A stretch of 64,000 nucleotides of DNA from Clostridium sp. CAG:914 (GCA_000437895.1 FR902155.1:48955-112954); one strand, 5' to 3'; shown: positions 1-8,891, counted from the first letter of the stretch. The notes: a model not told the origin generated them from the sequence alone. A program made the numbers and translations.

Positions 1-24
1 TGGTCCACTTAACATTATAATCAT
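1..24 (-). CDS. 5' end of a gene leaving the window
   Basis: On the minus strand a GGAAGGGTG ribosome-binding site is followed by ATG and eight open codons reading MIIMLSGP before the window edge. This opening resembles the start of P-loop kinases, for example deoxynucleoside kinases that begin with a similar strand and a glycine-rich loop. The loop itself lies outside the window, so the product cannot be named. The gene follows the exporter operon on the same strand with a gap of about 90 bases. Confidence 0.4.
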
Positions 25-116
25 ATACACCCTTCCTTCCCATTTATGAAAATCATTTTATCATATATTTTATAACAACAAAAAGAATCTCCTTATTTAA
101 AGTATTCAATACGTAA

Positions 117-896
117 TTATGAACCAGTACTTGTATAATGTTTAACACCATAATTAAATGAATATATACACGGAATTAAATATATAAAACATAGTATTGG
201 TGATAACAAATGCCAAACACTATTAGATTTACCTACAAAGTATAGAAGTGGATAATAATTAACTGAAGCATAAGGAATAATAAAACTAAATATAAATATA
301 ACTCCTTTTTTAAATATACCAATAGGATATTGAGCCATATGTTTACCACCATCAGTAAGTAAATTCTTCACTTCAAGACCATGAACAGTAACAAAACAAT
401 ATGATGCCATTAGAACAAATATAGCAAAAAATAACACTATTGAAGATAAAATCATTACCAATAACAAAATTATTTTCCCTATAGTTAATTCAATATCTAA
501 TTTATATAAAGAAATAATTAAAATAATTATTCCCTGAAAAGTTCTAGCTAACTTAGAAAAATCCATTTTACTACACATTACTTGAAATAAAATACCATAT
601 GGTCTTAATAAAAGTCTATCTAATGAGCCATCTATAATAAAATCTTCAAATTTATCTATTCCTTTAAAAAATATCTCATTAAAAGAAAAGCCAATATTAA
701 TAATAGAAAAACAAAGTAATACTTCATATAAAGAAAAACCTTTAATATTATTAAATTTAGTAAATAAAGAAATAATTAAAAAATAATATGTAAAAAAAAC
801 AAATATCTGACTAATTAAACTCATAATAAATGACCATTTATATTCTAATTGACTCTTTAAATTTTGTTTTAAATGAGAAAAATATAACTTAACCAC
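117..896 (-). CDS. ABC-2 type exporter permease (COG3694-like)
   Basis: This 259-residue protein is almost entirely hydrophobic, with about six predicted membrane segments and the loop residues typical of the ABC-2 permease family (a DGSLDRLLLRP segment near residue 90 and a GLEVKN segment near 175). It is the last gene of a three-gene exporter operon. It starts inside the end of the upstream permease (8-bp overlap), which suggests translational coupling. The pair of unlike permeases with a matching ATPase is a well-known three-gene arrangement (COG4586, COG4587, COG3694), whose substrate is generally unknown. Family assignment is firm; substrate is not. Confidence 0.85.
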   Translation of the reverse strand: MVKLYFSHLKQNLKSQLEYKWSFIMSLISQIFVFFTYYFLIISLFTKFNNIKGFSLYEVLLCFSIINIGFSFNEIFFKGIDKFEDFIIDGSLDRLLLRPYGILFQVMCSKMDFSKLARTFQGIIILIISLYKLDIELTIGKIILLLVMILSSIVLFFAIFVLMASYCFVTVHGLEVKNLLTDGGKHMAQYPIGIFKKGVIFIFSFIIPYASVNYYPLLYFVGKSNSVWHLLSPILCFIYLIPCIYSFNYGVKHYTSTGS

Positions 897-1695
897 CCTG
901 TATTACCGCCTTTCTTAATGTAATTTTAGATATAAAATACCCTAAAGCAATAATAATAATTATCCATATAAAAGAACCAATTAACAAATGAGTTCCTTCG
1001 TATAATGATATACTTCCTGAATATATTCTAAAAGAAAAATCTCCAATATATCTAAATGGCAATAAATTAGCTATCTTAAGTAACCAATCAGGAAAAAATG
1101 GTAATGGTATAGTACCACCCATAAACACTTCAGCAATAGCAGCATATATAGTTATAAATCCTTTATCATCAATCGTATACATAGTTAATATATGTATAAG
1201 TAAATTTATTGAAGAAATAAGTAATACAGATAATATTAAAGAAATAATAAATATAACTAAATTCATAAAACTAATAGGTAATGATAAATGATAAGGATAT
1301 GGTAAAATATACCCAAGTAAAAGTATAGGCCACATTCTTAGTAATGTAGAAACTATCTTTTTAGATAAAAACTTAATATACCATTTAAAATAAAAGTCTT
1401 GTGGTCTAATAAGTTCATAAGCCAAATTACCATTCTTAATCATATCAAGAAGTTCTTTATCTTTTTCATATGGATAAATTAAAGCAAAGAAAGCTTGTTG
1501 CAACCAAATATATGTAACTAATTCCTGATAATTCATAGGCAATGCACTATCCGTACCCGATTCATAAAAAGCCAAATATACCATAATAAACATAAAACCA
1601 AAAAATATTTGTGTAGACACTCCAGCCCAAGCATCTGCCCTATATTGTAAATTAGTAATAATTCTTAACTTAAAATAGCTTAAATAACTTTTCAT
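889..1695 (-). CDS. ABC-2 type exporter permease (COG4587-like)
   Basis: The 268-residue product has about six hydrophobic segments and a cytoplasmic loop reading NGNLAYELIRPQ near residue 90, which matches the equivalent loop of its partner and is a hallmark of this permease family. It overlaps the ATPase gene by 4 bp (ATGA) and the second permease gene by 8 bp, so the three are co-translated. The two permeases presumably form a heterodimeric channel driven by the ATPase. The transported compound cannot be told from the sequence. Confidence 0.87.
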   Translation of the reverse strand: MKSYLSYFKLRIITNLQYRADAWAGVSTQIFFGFMFIMVYLAFYESGTDSALPMNYQELVTYIWLQQAFFALIYPYEKDKELLDMIKNGNLAYELIRPQDFYFKWYIKFLSKKIVSTLLRMWPILLLGYILPYPYHLSLPISFMNLVIFIISLILSVLLISSINLLIHILTMYTIDDKGFITIYAAIAEVFMGGTIPLPFFPDWLLKIANLLPFRYIGDFSFRIYSGSISLYEGTHLLIGSFIWIIIIIALGYFISKITLRKAVIQGG

Positions 1696-2675
1696 AGATT
1701 ATATTCCCCATATAATTTAATTATTATATTATCAATACTCTCATTATCAATCTCTATATCTTCAATATCGTAATTCTTAGATAAATAATTTAAAAAATAA
1801 GATACAGAAATAACATTAGAATCAATCGTATACATATAACCATTATCTACCTTATTTGCTTCCATTACACCCTTATTTTTAATATTACCAATCTTATCAG
1901 AAGTAACTACCAATATTTTCTTATAACTACCAAATTTATGCTTTAATTCTTCTAAATTACCATCATAAAGTATACTACCATTACCTATTAAAATAATTCT
2001 CTTAGCAAGAGCTTCAATATCCGCCATATCATGAGTAGTTAATATAACTGTTATCTTATTTTTTTTATTTATTTTTTTAATAAAATCACGAACTATATTT
2101 TTACTAATAGCATCTAACCCTATCGTTGGTTCATCTAAAAATAATATTTTAGGCTTATGCAATAATGCTGAAGCTATTTCACAACGCATTCTCTCACCAA
2201 GACTAAGTGTTCTAACAGGTTTCTTAATAATTTCTGAAATTCCCAACAACTTAACTAATTCTTCTTTTGTTTGATAATATTCGTTATCTGGTATTTTATA
2301 AATATCATGGAGCAAATCAAACGTATCTTCTGCTGGTATATCCCAAGATAATTGACTACGATTACCAAATACTACTCCAATAGAAGAAACATATTTCTTC
2401 CTATCTTTAACAGGGTTAAGTCCATCTACTAAAATACTACCAGAACTAGGAGTAAGTATACCAGATAACATCTTAATCGTCGTACTCTTTCCAGCTCCAT
2501 TAGGACCTATATATCCCACAATTTCCCCTTCTTCAATAGAAAAGTTTATATCTTTAACTGCATCAATATAAACATATTCTCTTTTAAAGAAAGACTTTAA
2601 GGCAGACCTAAGACCACTATTTCGCTTAGCCACCTTAAAAGTTTTAGTCACATTACTGACTATAATTTTTGCCAT
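1692..2675 (-). CDS. ABC exporter ATP-binding protein (COG4586-like)
   Basis: This 327-residue ATPase drives the two following permeases. Walker A is GPNGAGKST at residues 57-65, the Q-loop is in GVVFGNRSQL around 100-109, the signature is LSLGE at 157-161 (Leu-Ser-Leu in place of Leu-Ser-Gly), and Walker B ILFLDE is at 177-182. The FGNRSQL segment and the roughly 80-residue tail after the ATPase core are typical of the COG4586 group. It is the first gene of the operon, read from a promoter about 100 bases upstream. It ends in TGA overlapping the next ATG. Confidence 0.92.
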   Translation of the reverse strand: MAKIIVSNVTKTFKVAKRNSGLRSALKSFFKREYVYIDAVKDINFSIEEGEIVGYIGPNGAGKSTTIKMLSGILTPSSGSILVDGLNPVKDRKKYVSSIGVVFGNRSQLSWDIPAEDTFDLLHDIYKIPDNEYYQTKEELVKLLGISEIIKKPVRTLSLGERMRCEIASALLHKPKILFLDEPTIGLDAISKNIVRDFIKKINKKNKITVILTTHDMADIEALAKRIILIGNGSILYDGNLEELKHKFGSYKKILVVTSDKIGNIKNKGVMEANKVDNGYMYTIDSNVISVSYFLNYLSKNYDIEDIEIDNESIDNIIIKLYGEYNL

Positions 2676-2776
2676 TCCTCACATCCTTTCTAACAACGCA
2701 AAAAATCCACATAACTATATATGCAGAATATCATCAAGTTAAAAATTAAATTGTACTCTTTGCAAACGTCATATTA

Positions 2777-2805
2777 AATATATAATAATTAATTATTACT
2801 GTCAA
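2777..2805 (-). promoter_or_regulatory. sigma-A promoter of the COG4586/4587/3694 exporter operon
   Basis: On the minus strand a perfect -35 TTGACA (2800-2805) is followed after exactly 17 bases by a -10 TATATT (2777-2782). Transcription would begin near 2770, leaving a leader of about 95 bases before the ATPase ATG. I see no clear attenuator or known riboswitch in the leader. Confidence 0.7.
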
Positions 2806-2815
2806 TAGTTATTAA

Positions 2816-2974
2816 TTATAATTTTTTAGAATATTTCATAACATACTTTTTTGCTTCTTCTTCCAAACTTTGTATAGCCAATTTATATCTAGTAATATCT
2901 TCATCGCTTAATTTCTTTAAATAATATATTACTTCTCCCAAAGATAAACTCTTAGCAATAAAATTACCTATCCA
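2816..2974 (-). pseudogene. start-less 52-codon reading frame, possibly the broken tail of the upstream gene
   Basis: The minus strand keeps an open frame of 52 codons here that reads like a real helical protein end (segments GEVIYYLKKLSDED and AIQSLEEEAKKY). It has no ATG, GTG or TTG near its beginning with a ribosome-binding site. It overlaps the end of the 84-residue frame just upstream in a different reading frame, so one frameshift would join them. It could also be a coincidental open frame; I rate it low. Confidence 0.3.
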
Positions 2975-3222
2975 TTACTCCTATACCAAATACTAGAATC
3001 CATATTAAAGTCAAACACACTACATAATAAATATTCATGATTTAAATAATGATTTTCTATTCTATCACATTTCATTATTATCTTCTTACCAGTAATTAAA
3101 TCATACAGACAATTATCTACTACTTGAACAATTATATTATATTCATAACATTTATTATCATTATTATATCTTAATTTATATATTATTCCATTAAAAGTAA
3201 CCAACGATATTTTAAAATACAC
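2968..3222 (-). CDS. small hypothetical protein, possibly frame-broken
   Basis: This 84-residue protein is not recognised. It looks beta-rich and soluble, with alternating hydrophobic and polar residues and several aromatic residues (YKLRYNNDNKCYEYN). I chose the GTG at 3222 because AGGTG lies seven bases before it; the ATG five codons upstream has no ribosome-binding site. The frame ends at a TAG that overlaps another open frame, so the original protein may have been longer. It follows the small membrane protein gene by 27 bases and may share its transcript. Confidence 0.5.
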   Translation of the reverse strand: MYFKISLVTFNGIIYKLRYNNDNKCYEYNIIVQVVDNCLYDLITGKKIIMKCDRIENHYLNHEYLLCSVFDFNMDSSIWYRSNG

Positions 3223-3249
3223 AAAACTACACCTCATTTATTACTACTA

Positions 3250-3615
3250 TTAATTAAAAGCCAATTCTATATTTACATCCTTATCTTCATATATAACATA
3301 TAAATAAATAATACCACTAATAAGAACAAAAAAACTAGCTAAAAAAGTAAGTCCATTAAGTCTCTTAGAATTAGGATTATTATCTTCTATATAGTCATCA
3401 TAATTACTTATCGTATAATATAAATATACCAAAAAAGCCATTCCAAATATAACAAACAATAATTTCCTATATTTTTCTCTTATTTCTTTATCATCTGTAA
3501 TTAAATATTCTGTTTCTACTTTATTAGCATATAAAGAAATAGTAATAATAATATAATAAATTATAAATATATAATTTTCTATCTTAATATCATTTAATCT
3601 ATCAATATCTATCAT
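3250..3615 (-). CDS. small membrane protein of unknown function
   Basis: The 121-residue product has three hydrophobic segments (about residues 14-30, 52-68 and 89-109) separated by charged loops, and no motif I recognise. The start lacks a visible ribosome-binding site, so the true start is uncertain. It lies between hpt and the small gene at 2968-3222, on the same strand. No function can be proposed. Confidence 0.55.
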   Translation of the reverse strand: MIDIDRLNDIKIENYIFIIYYIIITISLYANKVETEYLITDDKEIREKYRKLLFVIFGMAFLVYLYYTISNYDDYIEDNNPNSKRLNGLTFLASFFVLISGIIYLYVIYEDKDVNIELAFN

Positions 3616-3662
3616 ATATAATTATATGCTATATAATTTTTTAATATCATAACGACCTAAAA

Positions 3663-4187
3663 CTATTCAATGTACCCAATATAAGTTAAATTCCTATACC
3701 CCTCATCATAATCCAAACCATATCCCAAAACAAACTTATCATCCACAGAAAACCCTACATAAGAAACATTAACTTCCTTCTCTCTTCTCTCTTTTTTATC
3801 TAATAAAACACATATTTTTAATGACTTAGGACACTTTTCTAATAAATAGTCATATAAATAACTTAAAGTATTACCAGAATCAATAATATCTTCAATAATT
3901 ATAACATTTTTATCCTTAATATCTGTTCTAATATCCAATTTAAAATCTATATTACCAGAAGATTTTCTAGCATTAACACCATAACTACTTATCTTAACAA
4001 AATCCATAATAACATTACAGTCCGTTAATTCCTTAGATAAATCAACAGCAAAATAAACAGCCCCATTCAAAACACATACCAGTACAACATCTTCTCCATA
4101 GTAATCTCTATTTATATCACAAGCTATTTCTTTAATCCTATTATTAATTTCTTCTTTAGTAATTAATACTTTTATTTTATCTTTCAT
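3663..4187 (-). CDS. hpt: hypoxanthine phosphoribosyltransferase
   Basis: The enzyme joins hypoxanthine or guanine to phosphoribosyl pyrophosphate to give IMP or GMP in purine salvage. The 174-residue length is normal. The PRPP-binding loop VIIIEDIIDSGNT spans residues 95-107, with the conserved acidic pair Glu99-Asp100, and the flexible-loop Ser-Tyr pair is at about 68-69. It has a good AGGAGG site and starts 12 bases after the rnfD-like gene, so it is probably the third gene of that transcript. In many Firmicutes hpt is next to tilS and ftsH; here it is not. Confidence 0.93.
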   Translation of the reverse strand: MKDKIKVLITKEEINNRIKEIACDINRDYYGEDVVLVCVLNGAVYFAVDLSKELTDCNVIMDFVKISSYGVNARKSSGNIDFKLDIRTDIKDKNVIIIEDIIDSGNTLSYLYDYLLEKCPKSLKICVLLDKKERREKEVNVSYVGFSVDDKFVLGYGLDYDEGYRNLTYIGYIE

Positions 4188-4199
4188 AAATTCCTCCTA

Positions 4200-5141
4200 T
4201 TATTTCATTATATGTATCAATATTGGAATATCTATTAAAATAAGAACCAAAAATATACTAAGTAAAATATTATAAAATTTCTTATTATATCGCAATTTAA
4301 AACTATATATATCAATTATATTAGTAAATAATGTTGCTATAATTATACTTATTACCATAGATAACTCAACATTAAATATACTAATTATAGATGTCAATAA
4401 ACCTAAAAGTATCCCATAAATAATTTCACCTTCCTTACTAATAGGAGTATTTACAAAATCACTAGCCACAAACACACTTAGAAACACTATATTAGATCTA
4501 ATAACAAGAAAAAATATATCATATAAATTATTACCACTAAATAACGTTACTAAAAGCATAATTATAAAGTAAATACCTATTGAAGTTAATGGAATTAAAT
4601 ACTTTATAGACTTATTATAAAATAAATATATATATGAAATAATAGACAATATAATACTCATATATATCTTATAATTACCCATAAGTAATAAAATACTATT
4701 ATAACTATCTAAACTAATATTCCCAAATAATATAACTATAATAATACCTAACAACGATGATTTAATATCTAAGTATTTTATTAAATTTTTTGATATTGAA
4801 GTAATCAAAGAAGCAATAATAATTATCAAAAAAGAAGAATTACAAGTAAATAAACTAAGTATTAAACCTACTAATAATATATTATTATCACATATTCTCT
4901 TTATATTATATTCCTTTCTCATTAACATAAAAATATATTCAACAATATAACATATACCCAAAGTTAAAATAATACCTAAAATGGGATAAATTTTATCTAT
5001 AAAACTATTATTAGTAATAAAAGAAGTAATAATTGATAAAAGAAGAAATACTAACAAAGAAAATACATACCTATTCATTATCTTATTTTTAGTATTATCA
5101 CTTTTAATAGCTAAGCCATTACATACAACAAACTCTCTCAT
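4200..5141 (-). CDS. RnfD-like membrane protein
   Basis: This 313-residue protein has about nine to ten hydrophobic segments. It matches the RnfD/NqrB family best in the segment SDFVNTPISKEGEIIYG near residue 230, which corresponds to the conserved Asp-x-x-Thr-x-Pro region followed by a Gly-x-x-x-Tyr-Gly stretch. In genuine RnfD, FMN is attached to a threonine in an S/T-G-A-T motif; I find no such motif here. It overlaps the end of the rnfC-like gene by 4 bp (ATGA), so the two are coupled. None of rnfG, rnfE, rnfA or rnfB is nearby. Family membership is likely, but standard Rnf function is doubtful. Confidence 0.7.
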   Translation of the reverse strand: MREFVVCNGLAIKSDNTKNKIMNRYVFSLLVFLLLSIITSFITNNSFIDKIYPILGIILTLGICYIVEYIFMLMRKEYNIKRICDNNILLVGLILSLFTCNSSFLIIIIASLITSISKNLIKYLDIKSSLLGIIIVILFGNISLDSYNSILLLMGNYKIYMSIILSIISYIYLFYNKSIKYLIPLTSIGIYFIIMLLVTLFSGNNLYDIFFLVIRSNIVFLSVFVASDFVNTPISKEGEIIYGILLGLLTSIISIFNVELSMVISIIIATLFTNIIDIYSFKLRYNKKFYNILLSIFLVLILIDIPILIHIMK

Positions 5142-6373
5142 TTCTCCTCCTTAATACTTTTCATTATATTAGATAATTCTATCTTAGAAGGACACACATA
5201 AGAACATAGACCACAATTATTACACTTATCTATTCTTAACTTCTTAGCTCTCTTTTTATTTTTAATTATCATAATAGGCATTAAACCAGAAGGACACACA
5301 TAAGAACATTTACCACACTTTATACAAGGAATAGTTTCTTCCACCTTAACAGGTAAACATACAATAGTATGTAAATCTTTAGTTACAATAACATCATCAT
5401 TTTTAAGAGAATTTCCTCTCATCACATCATTTGCTATCATATATAGTTTTTTATCTTTATATCCACCTAAACACTCCATAACATAAGATATTTCACTACC
5501 TATCTTTACTTTAACATTAGCATTATCCTTACATCCAGAACCAGAAACAGTAATAAATATTTCCGTCAAAGGCCTATTATATAAAAGCATTTCATATATA
5601 GCATACATAAGAGATACATTTCCAAATATAACATTTAAATCATCAGGAATACTATCATAATTCTTATCCAGAATAGAATTTAAAATATTTAATTCACTTC
5701 CAGAAGGATAACCATCCATAATACCATATATCTTAATACTAGGATAAGTATTCTTATATTTAAGTAATTTATTTATAACCAACTCATTACTATAATTAAC
5801 AGCAATATAACACGTTTCTATATTCATAATTTCCAAAACAGCATCTATTCCTGCCAATAATTCTTCAGTATAATTATACATAATCATACTATTAGTACTA
5901 GAAAAAATATCATCATCTATTCCATTAATAATTAAATACTTAATATTTTCCTTATCATAATAATTCATAAAAGAAGGATAATCACTACCATATAAATTTA
6001 CTATACCATTATCCCTTAACATATTAATAAATTCTAATTTAGAATAACTATTAATATATTTTTTCTTACCTCTCTTATTTCTATATCTTTCCTTAAAATC
6101 ATTTTCTATTACAACGGTATCCACCAAAGAACCATTTAAAGTATATTTTTTTACAACATCAATAACAAAACCACTAACACTAGCATGAATAGGAAAATTA
6201 CTAAGTTTATTAATACCTACTATATCCCCTTTACAAATATAATCACCAACTTTAACAACCATATCATATTTATAACCCAACGTACTTATAAGAGGAATAA
6301 AAACCAATCTAGGCTTTAAAACATCAATAATCTTTTTACTAGGCAGAATCTTTTCATTATAAATATTAACCAT
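5138..6373 (-). CDS. RnfC-like electron-transport protein with two [4Fe-4S] clusters
   Basis: RnfC is the NADH- or ferredoxin-side subunit of the membrane Rnf complex. This 411-residue homologue has the N-terminal barrel-sandwich domain (VKVGDYICKGD and HASVSGFV, about residues 40-70) and two ferredoxin-type clusters, CIKCGKCSYVCP near 350 and CNNCGLCSYVCP near 384. The middle domain is altered: the glycine-rich GGAxFP loop reads YGSDYPSF and the NGAECEP motif reads NGIDDDIF, so the usual flavin/NADH pocket seems lost. Its only partner here is the overlapping rnfD-like gene. It has its own promoter just upstream. Confidence 0.8.
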   Translation of the reverse strand: MVNIYNEKILPSKKIIDVLKPRLVFIPLISTLGYKYDMVVKVGDYICKGDIVGINKLSNFPIHASVSGFVIDVVKKYTLNGSLVDTVVIENDFKERYRNKRGKKKYINSYSKLEFINMLRDNGIVNLYGSDYPSFMNYYDKENIKYLIINGIDDDIFSSTNSMIMYNYTEELLAGIDAVLEIMNIETCYIAVNYSNELVINKLLKYKNTYPSIKIYGIMDGYPSGSELNILNSILDKNYDSIPDDLNVIFGNVSLMYAIYEMLLYNRPLTEIFITVSGSGCKDNANVKVKIGSEISYVMECLGGYKDKKLYMIANDVMRGNSLKNDDVIVTKDLHTIVCLPVKVEETIPCIKCGKCSYVCPSGLMPIMIIKNKKRAKKLRIDKCNNCGLCSYVCPSKIELSNIMKSIKEEK

Positions 6374-6392
6374 ATATCTATCTCCTAATATA

Positions 6393-6421
6393 ATTTTACC
6401 AAATTATCAAATTATTGTCTA
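6393..6421 (-). promoter_or_regulatory. promoter of the rnfC-rnfD-hpt unit
   Basis: On the minus strand a -35 TAGACA (6416-6421) and a -10 TAAAAT (6393-6398) are separated by 17 bases, about 20 bases before the rnfC-like ATG. A GGAG ribosome-binding site follows. The divergent M3-like peptidase gene is served by the other half of the same gap, where TATAAT occurs at 6458-6463. Confidence 0.55.
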
Positions 6422-6502
6422 TATTTATTTATTAATGTAGAATTATGTATTTACTATTATAATAGAATATGTTAATATATTAACCATTAAAGAGGTGTAA
6501 CT

Positions 6503-7678
6503 ATGAAAAAATATAATTGGAGTCAAAGCATTTTAGAAAATAAATTAAATATGCTAATTGATGAAATTATAAAACGTGGAGGTTCTTTTAATAGAAAAAC
6601 AAATGAAATAATACTTGAAAATACTAATAAGGAATCAATTCTTTTAGGATTTGATATATCACTACTAATGAATATGATTGCAACCGTTGATAAATCATTT
6701 GAATATCCTATTTTAGCAAGAGACAATTTAAGCTTATTAGAAATATATAGAGAAAGCCAAGAAGAATTAGAAAATATATCTTTTGCCAAAGAAGATATAT
6801 TAAATTTTTATAAAGAAAGCACACTATTCTCTAGCGATATAACTTATGAAGAACAAAAAACAATGAACTTAAAAACCGATGATATATTAACAATAGTACA
6901 TGATTTTTATAAAAGTCTAAATCCCTATTTCTTTAAAATATTTATGAAAGTATTTAAACAAAGAAAAAATAACCTTAAAACCTTTAATAAAGAAGATACT
7001 ACTCCATTCATGGGTTGTTCATATATGCTTTCATACCTAAACGAAACATATATAGCAATAGCAAGAACACATGACATTGAAGATATTATAACATTTGCTC
7101 ATGAATATATGCATACAATAAATTATAGTATTAATCCAAGTGGTGCATATGAAAAAAATAAAAGATATTTTTTTGAAATAGACACCCTTTTTATTGAATT
7201 AATAATAACAGATTATTTAAGAAATTTATTTAAAAATAACGAAGCCGATAAAGCTAATCTAATAACACATTTAGAGTATTGTAATCAAGTTATATATAGT
7301 TCCATAATATATACACTAACAGATTATGAAAAGACCAACAATACACAGTTAAACTCTAACAAACAAATGAAAGAATTAATTAAAAATACATTTAGAATAA
7401 AAGAAAATATTTTTGAAGAAATTTTTCAAACAAGCGATATAGAAATCATTATAAAATATATAATATCTTATATGTTTGCTATAGAACTATACTTGTTATA
7501 TTTGAATGATAAAGATAAATCTTTATACATTTTAAAAAAAATAATCCAAGCAAAAGGATTAAGTAAAGAAGAATATTATAAGTATATTAAAAGTCTAGGA
7601 TTATATCCTAGTAGTTCAATACATGAATATGAAGAAATAATTAAAAGTAGAACACTAAAAAGAACTATTGCTAGATAA
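6503..7678 (+). CDS. short M3-family-like zinc metallopeptidase
   Basis: The 391-residue protein carries HEYMH at residues 200-204, a zinc-binding HExxH motif, followed about 25 residues later by Glu225 in FEIDTLFIE, the spacing of the third zinc ligand in M3 (oligoendopeptidase F / thimet) peptidases. The flanking TFAHEYMHTIN segment also resembles that family. It is much shorter than the usual 560-600 residues, lacking most of the N-terminal helical half, and has Met where M3 enzymes have Gly in HExGH. There is no signal peptide, so it should act in the cytoplasm on peptides. It starts after AGAGGTG and stands alone, ending in a strong terminator. Confidence 0.75.
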   Translation: MKKYNWSQSILENKLNMLIDEIIKRGGSFNRKTNEIILENTNKESILLGFDISLLMNMIATVDKSFEYPILARDNLSLLEIYRESQEELENISFAKEDILNFYKESTLFSSDITYEEQKTMNLKTDDILTIVHDFYKSLNPYFFKIFMKVFKQRKNNLKTFNKEDTTPFMGCSYMLSYLNETYIAIARTHDIEDIITFAHEYMHTINYSINPSGAYEKNKRYFFEIDTLFIELIITDYLRNLFKNNEADKANLITHLEYCNQVIYSSIIYTLTDYEKTNNTQLNSNKQMKELIKNTFRIKENIFEEIFQTSDIEIIIKYIISYMFAIELYLLYLNDKDKSLYILKKIIQAKGLSKEEYYKYIKSLGLYPSSSIHEYEEIIKSRTLKRTIAR

Positions 7679-7694
7679 AGCATTAGTTCTTTTT
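7657..7694. terminator. bidirectional terminator between the peptidase and CofE-like genes
   Basis: AAAAAGAACTA at 7657-7667 pairs perfectly with TAGTTCTTTTT at 7684-7694 around a 16-base loop. It overlaps the end of the plus-strand peptidase and lies just past the stop of the minus-strand gene, giving a U-tract in both directions. Confidence 0.8.
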
Positions 7695-7703
7695 ATAATA
7701 TTT

Positions 7704-8891
7704 TTAACTTGCATAGTTATCGAAATATCCTTGAATAAATACAACAGGCGTTCCTTTATCACCACTACCACTAGTTAAATCACATAAAGATCCTATCAAA
7801 TCAGTAAATCTTCTAGGAGTAGTTCCTTGACTAGCCATATTACCAACTAAGTTATCGTCTTTGCTCTTTATTTCATTTCTTATTGCCTCTGCCAATTCTT
7901 CACCTCTTAAATCAGGAAATTTATTATCAGAAACATATTTAAGTTTTATCTCATTAGGTGTTCCTTCCAATCCACTCGTATAAGCTGGACTAACAACAGG
8001 ATCAGCTAACTCCCAAATACCTCCAACAGGGTCTTTAAAAGCACCATCACCATATACCATAACTTCTATTTTCTTTCCAGTTAATTCATACATTCTATTT
8101 TGAATATCTATAACTAATTTATCTCCTGTTTTAGGAAATAACTTTAATTTTTCTTCTGTTGACTTGTTAGAACCAAGTAAACCATACTTAGGATTATAAC
8201 CACTACCATTAATTGGTTTAGTCATAATCTCATATAAACCATATACATTAGTACCACCAGAAGATATAATATTTTCTTTTGTTTTAACCCTATTATGAAT
8301 ATCACAAGTTAAAACATTAGAAGTATATTTTAAAATATCCTTAGCTTGATTAGAAAAAATAAACTCAACTTCACATCCTTCATTATGTATAACTTCTCTA
8401 TAAAACTCTACCATATTAATACCCGTAAAAGGATGTTTAAATGAAGAAAATACCCTATCATATTCACTTTCACTAATTATACTACCCAAGTCAAATTCAC
8501 TATTTTCTAACGTATCTAAATCAAGAATACTATTACCAACCTCATCTTTAGGAAAAGATAATAACATATATATCTTTTTACATCCTCTAGCAATACCCTT
8601 AAGTATCAAAGAAAATCTATTCCTACTAAGTATAGGATAAACTATTCCAACTTCTCCATCTGGATATTTATTTTTAATATCATAAGCAATATCATCTACC
8701 TTAATAAAATTACCTTCTGATATACCAACTACAGCCTCTGTAATTGCTATAATATCTCTATCATGAAAAGTAAATCCCTCTTCTTTTTGAGCCTCCATTA
8801 TAGAATTAACAACCACATCTGCAAGATTAGTATCTTCTTTTATTATTGGTGTTCTTATACCACGTACAACAGTACCTACTGTTCTTGTCAC
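7704..8891 (-). CDS. coenzyme F420:glutamate ligase (CofE) family protein
   Basis: The 395-residue protein matches the F420-0:gamma-L-glutamyl ligase family (PF01996). Near the N-terminus it has the RTPIIKEDTNLADVV and IIAITEAVV segments, and near the C-terminus GDGAFKDPVGGIWELADP followed by the TSGLEGTPNE loop. In archaea and actinobacteria CofE adds glutamate to F420, but no other F420 gene is visible here and F420 is not expected in such an organism, so the substrate is probably different. The start is GTG, five bases after a perfect AGGAGG. It is flanked by terminators on both sides and looks monocistronic. Family call is good; function is open. Confidence 0.8.
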   Translation of the reverse strand: MTRTVGTVVRGIRTPIIKEDTNLADVVVNSIMEAQKEEGFTFHDRDIIAITEAVVGISEGNFIKVDDIAYDIKNKYPDGEVGIVYPILSRNRFSLILKGIARGCKKIYMLLSFPKDEVGNSILDLDTLENSEFDLGSIISESEYDRVFSSFKHPFTGINMVEFYREVIHNEGCEVEFIFSNQAKDILKYTSNVLTCDIHNRVKTKENIISSGGTNVYGLYEIMTKPINGSGYNPKYGLLGSNKSTEEKLKLFPKTGDKLVIDIQNRMYELTGKKIEVMVYGDGAFKDPVGGIWELADPVVSPAYTSGLEGTPNEIKLKYVSDNKFPDLRGEELAEAIRNEIKSKDDNLVGNMASQGTTPRRFTDLIGSLCDLTSGSGDKGTPVVFIQGYFDNYAS

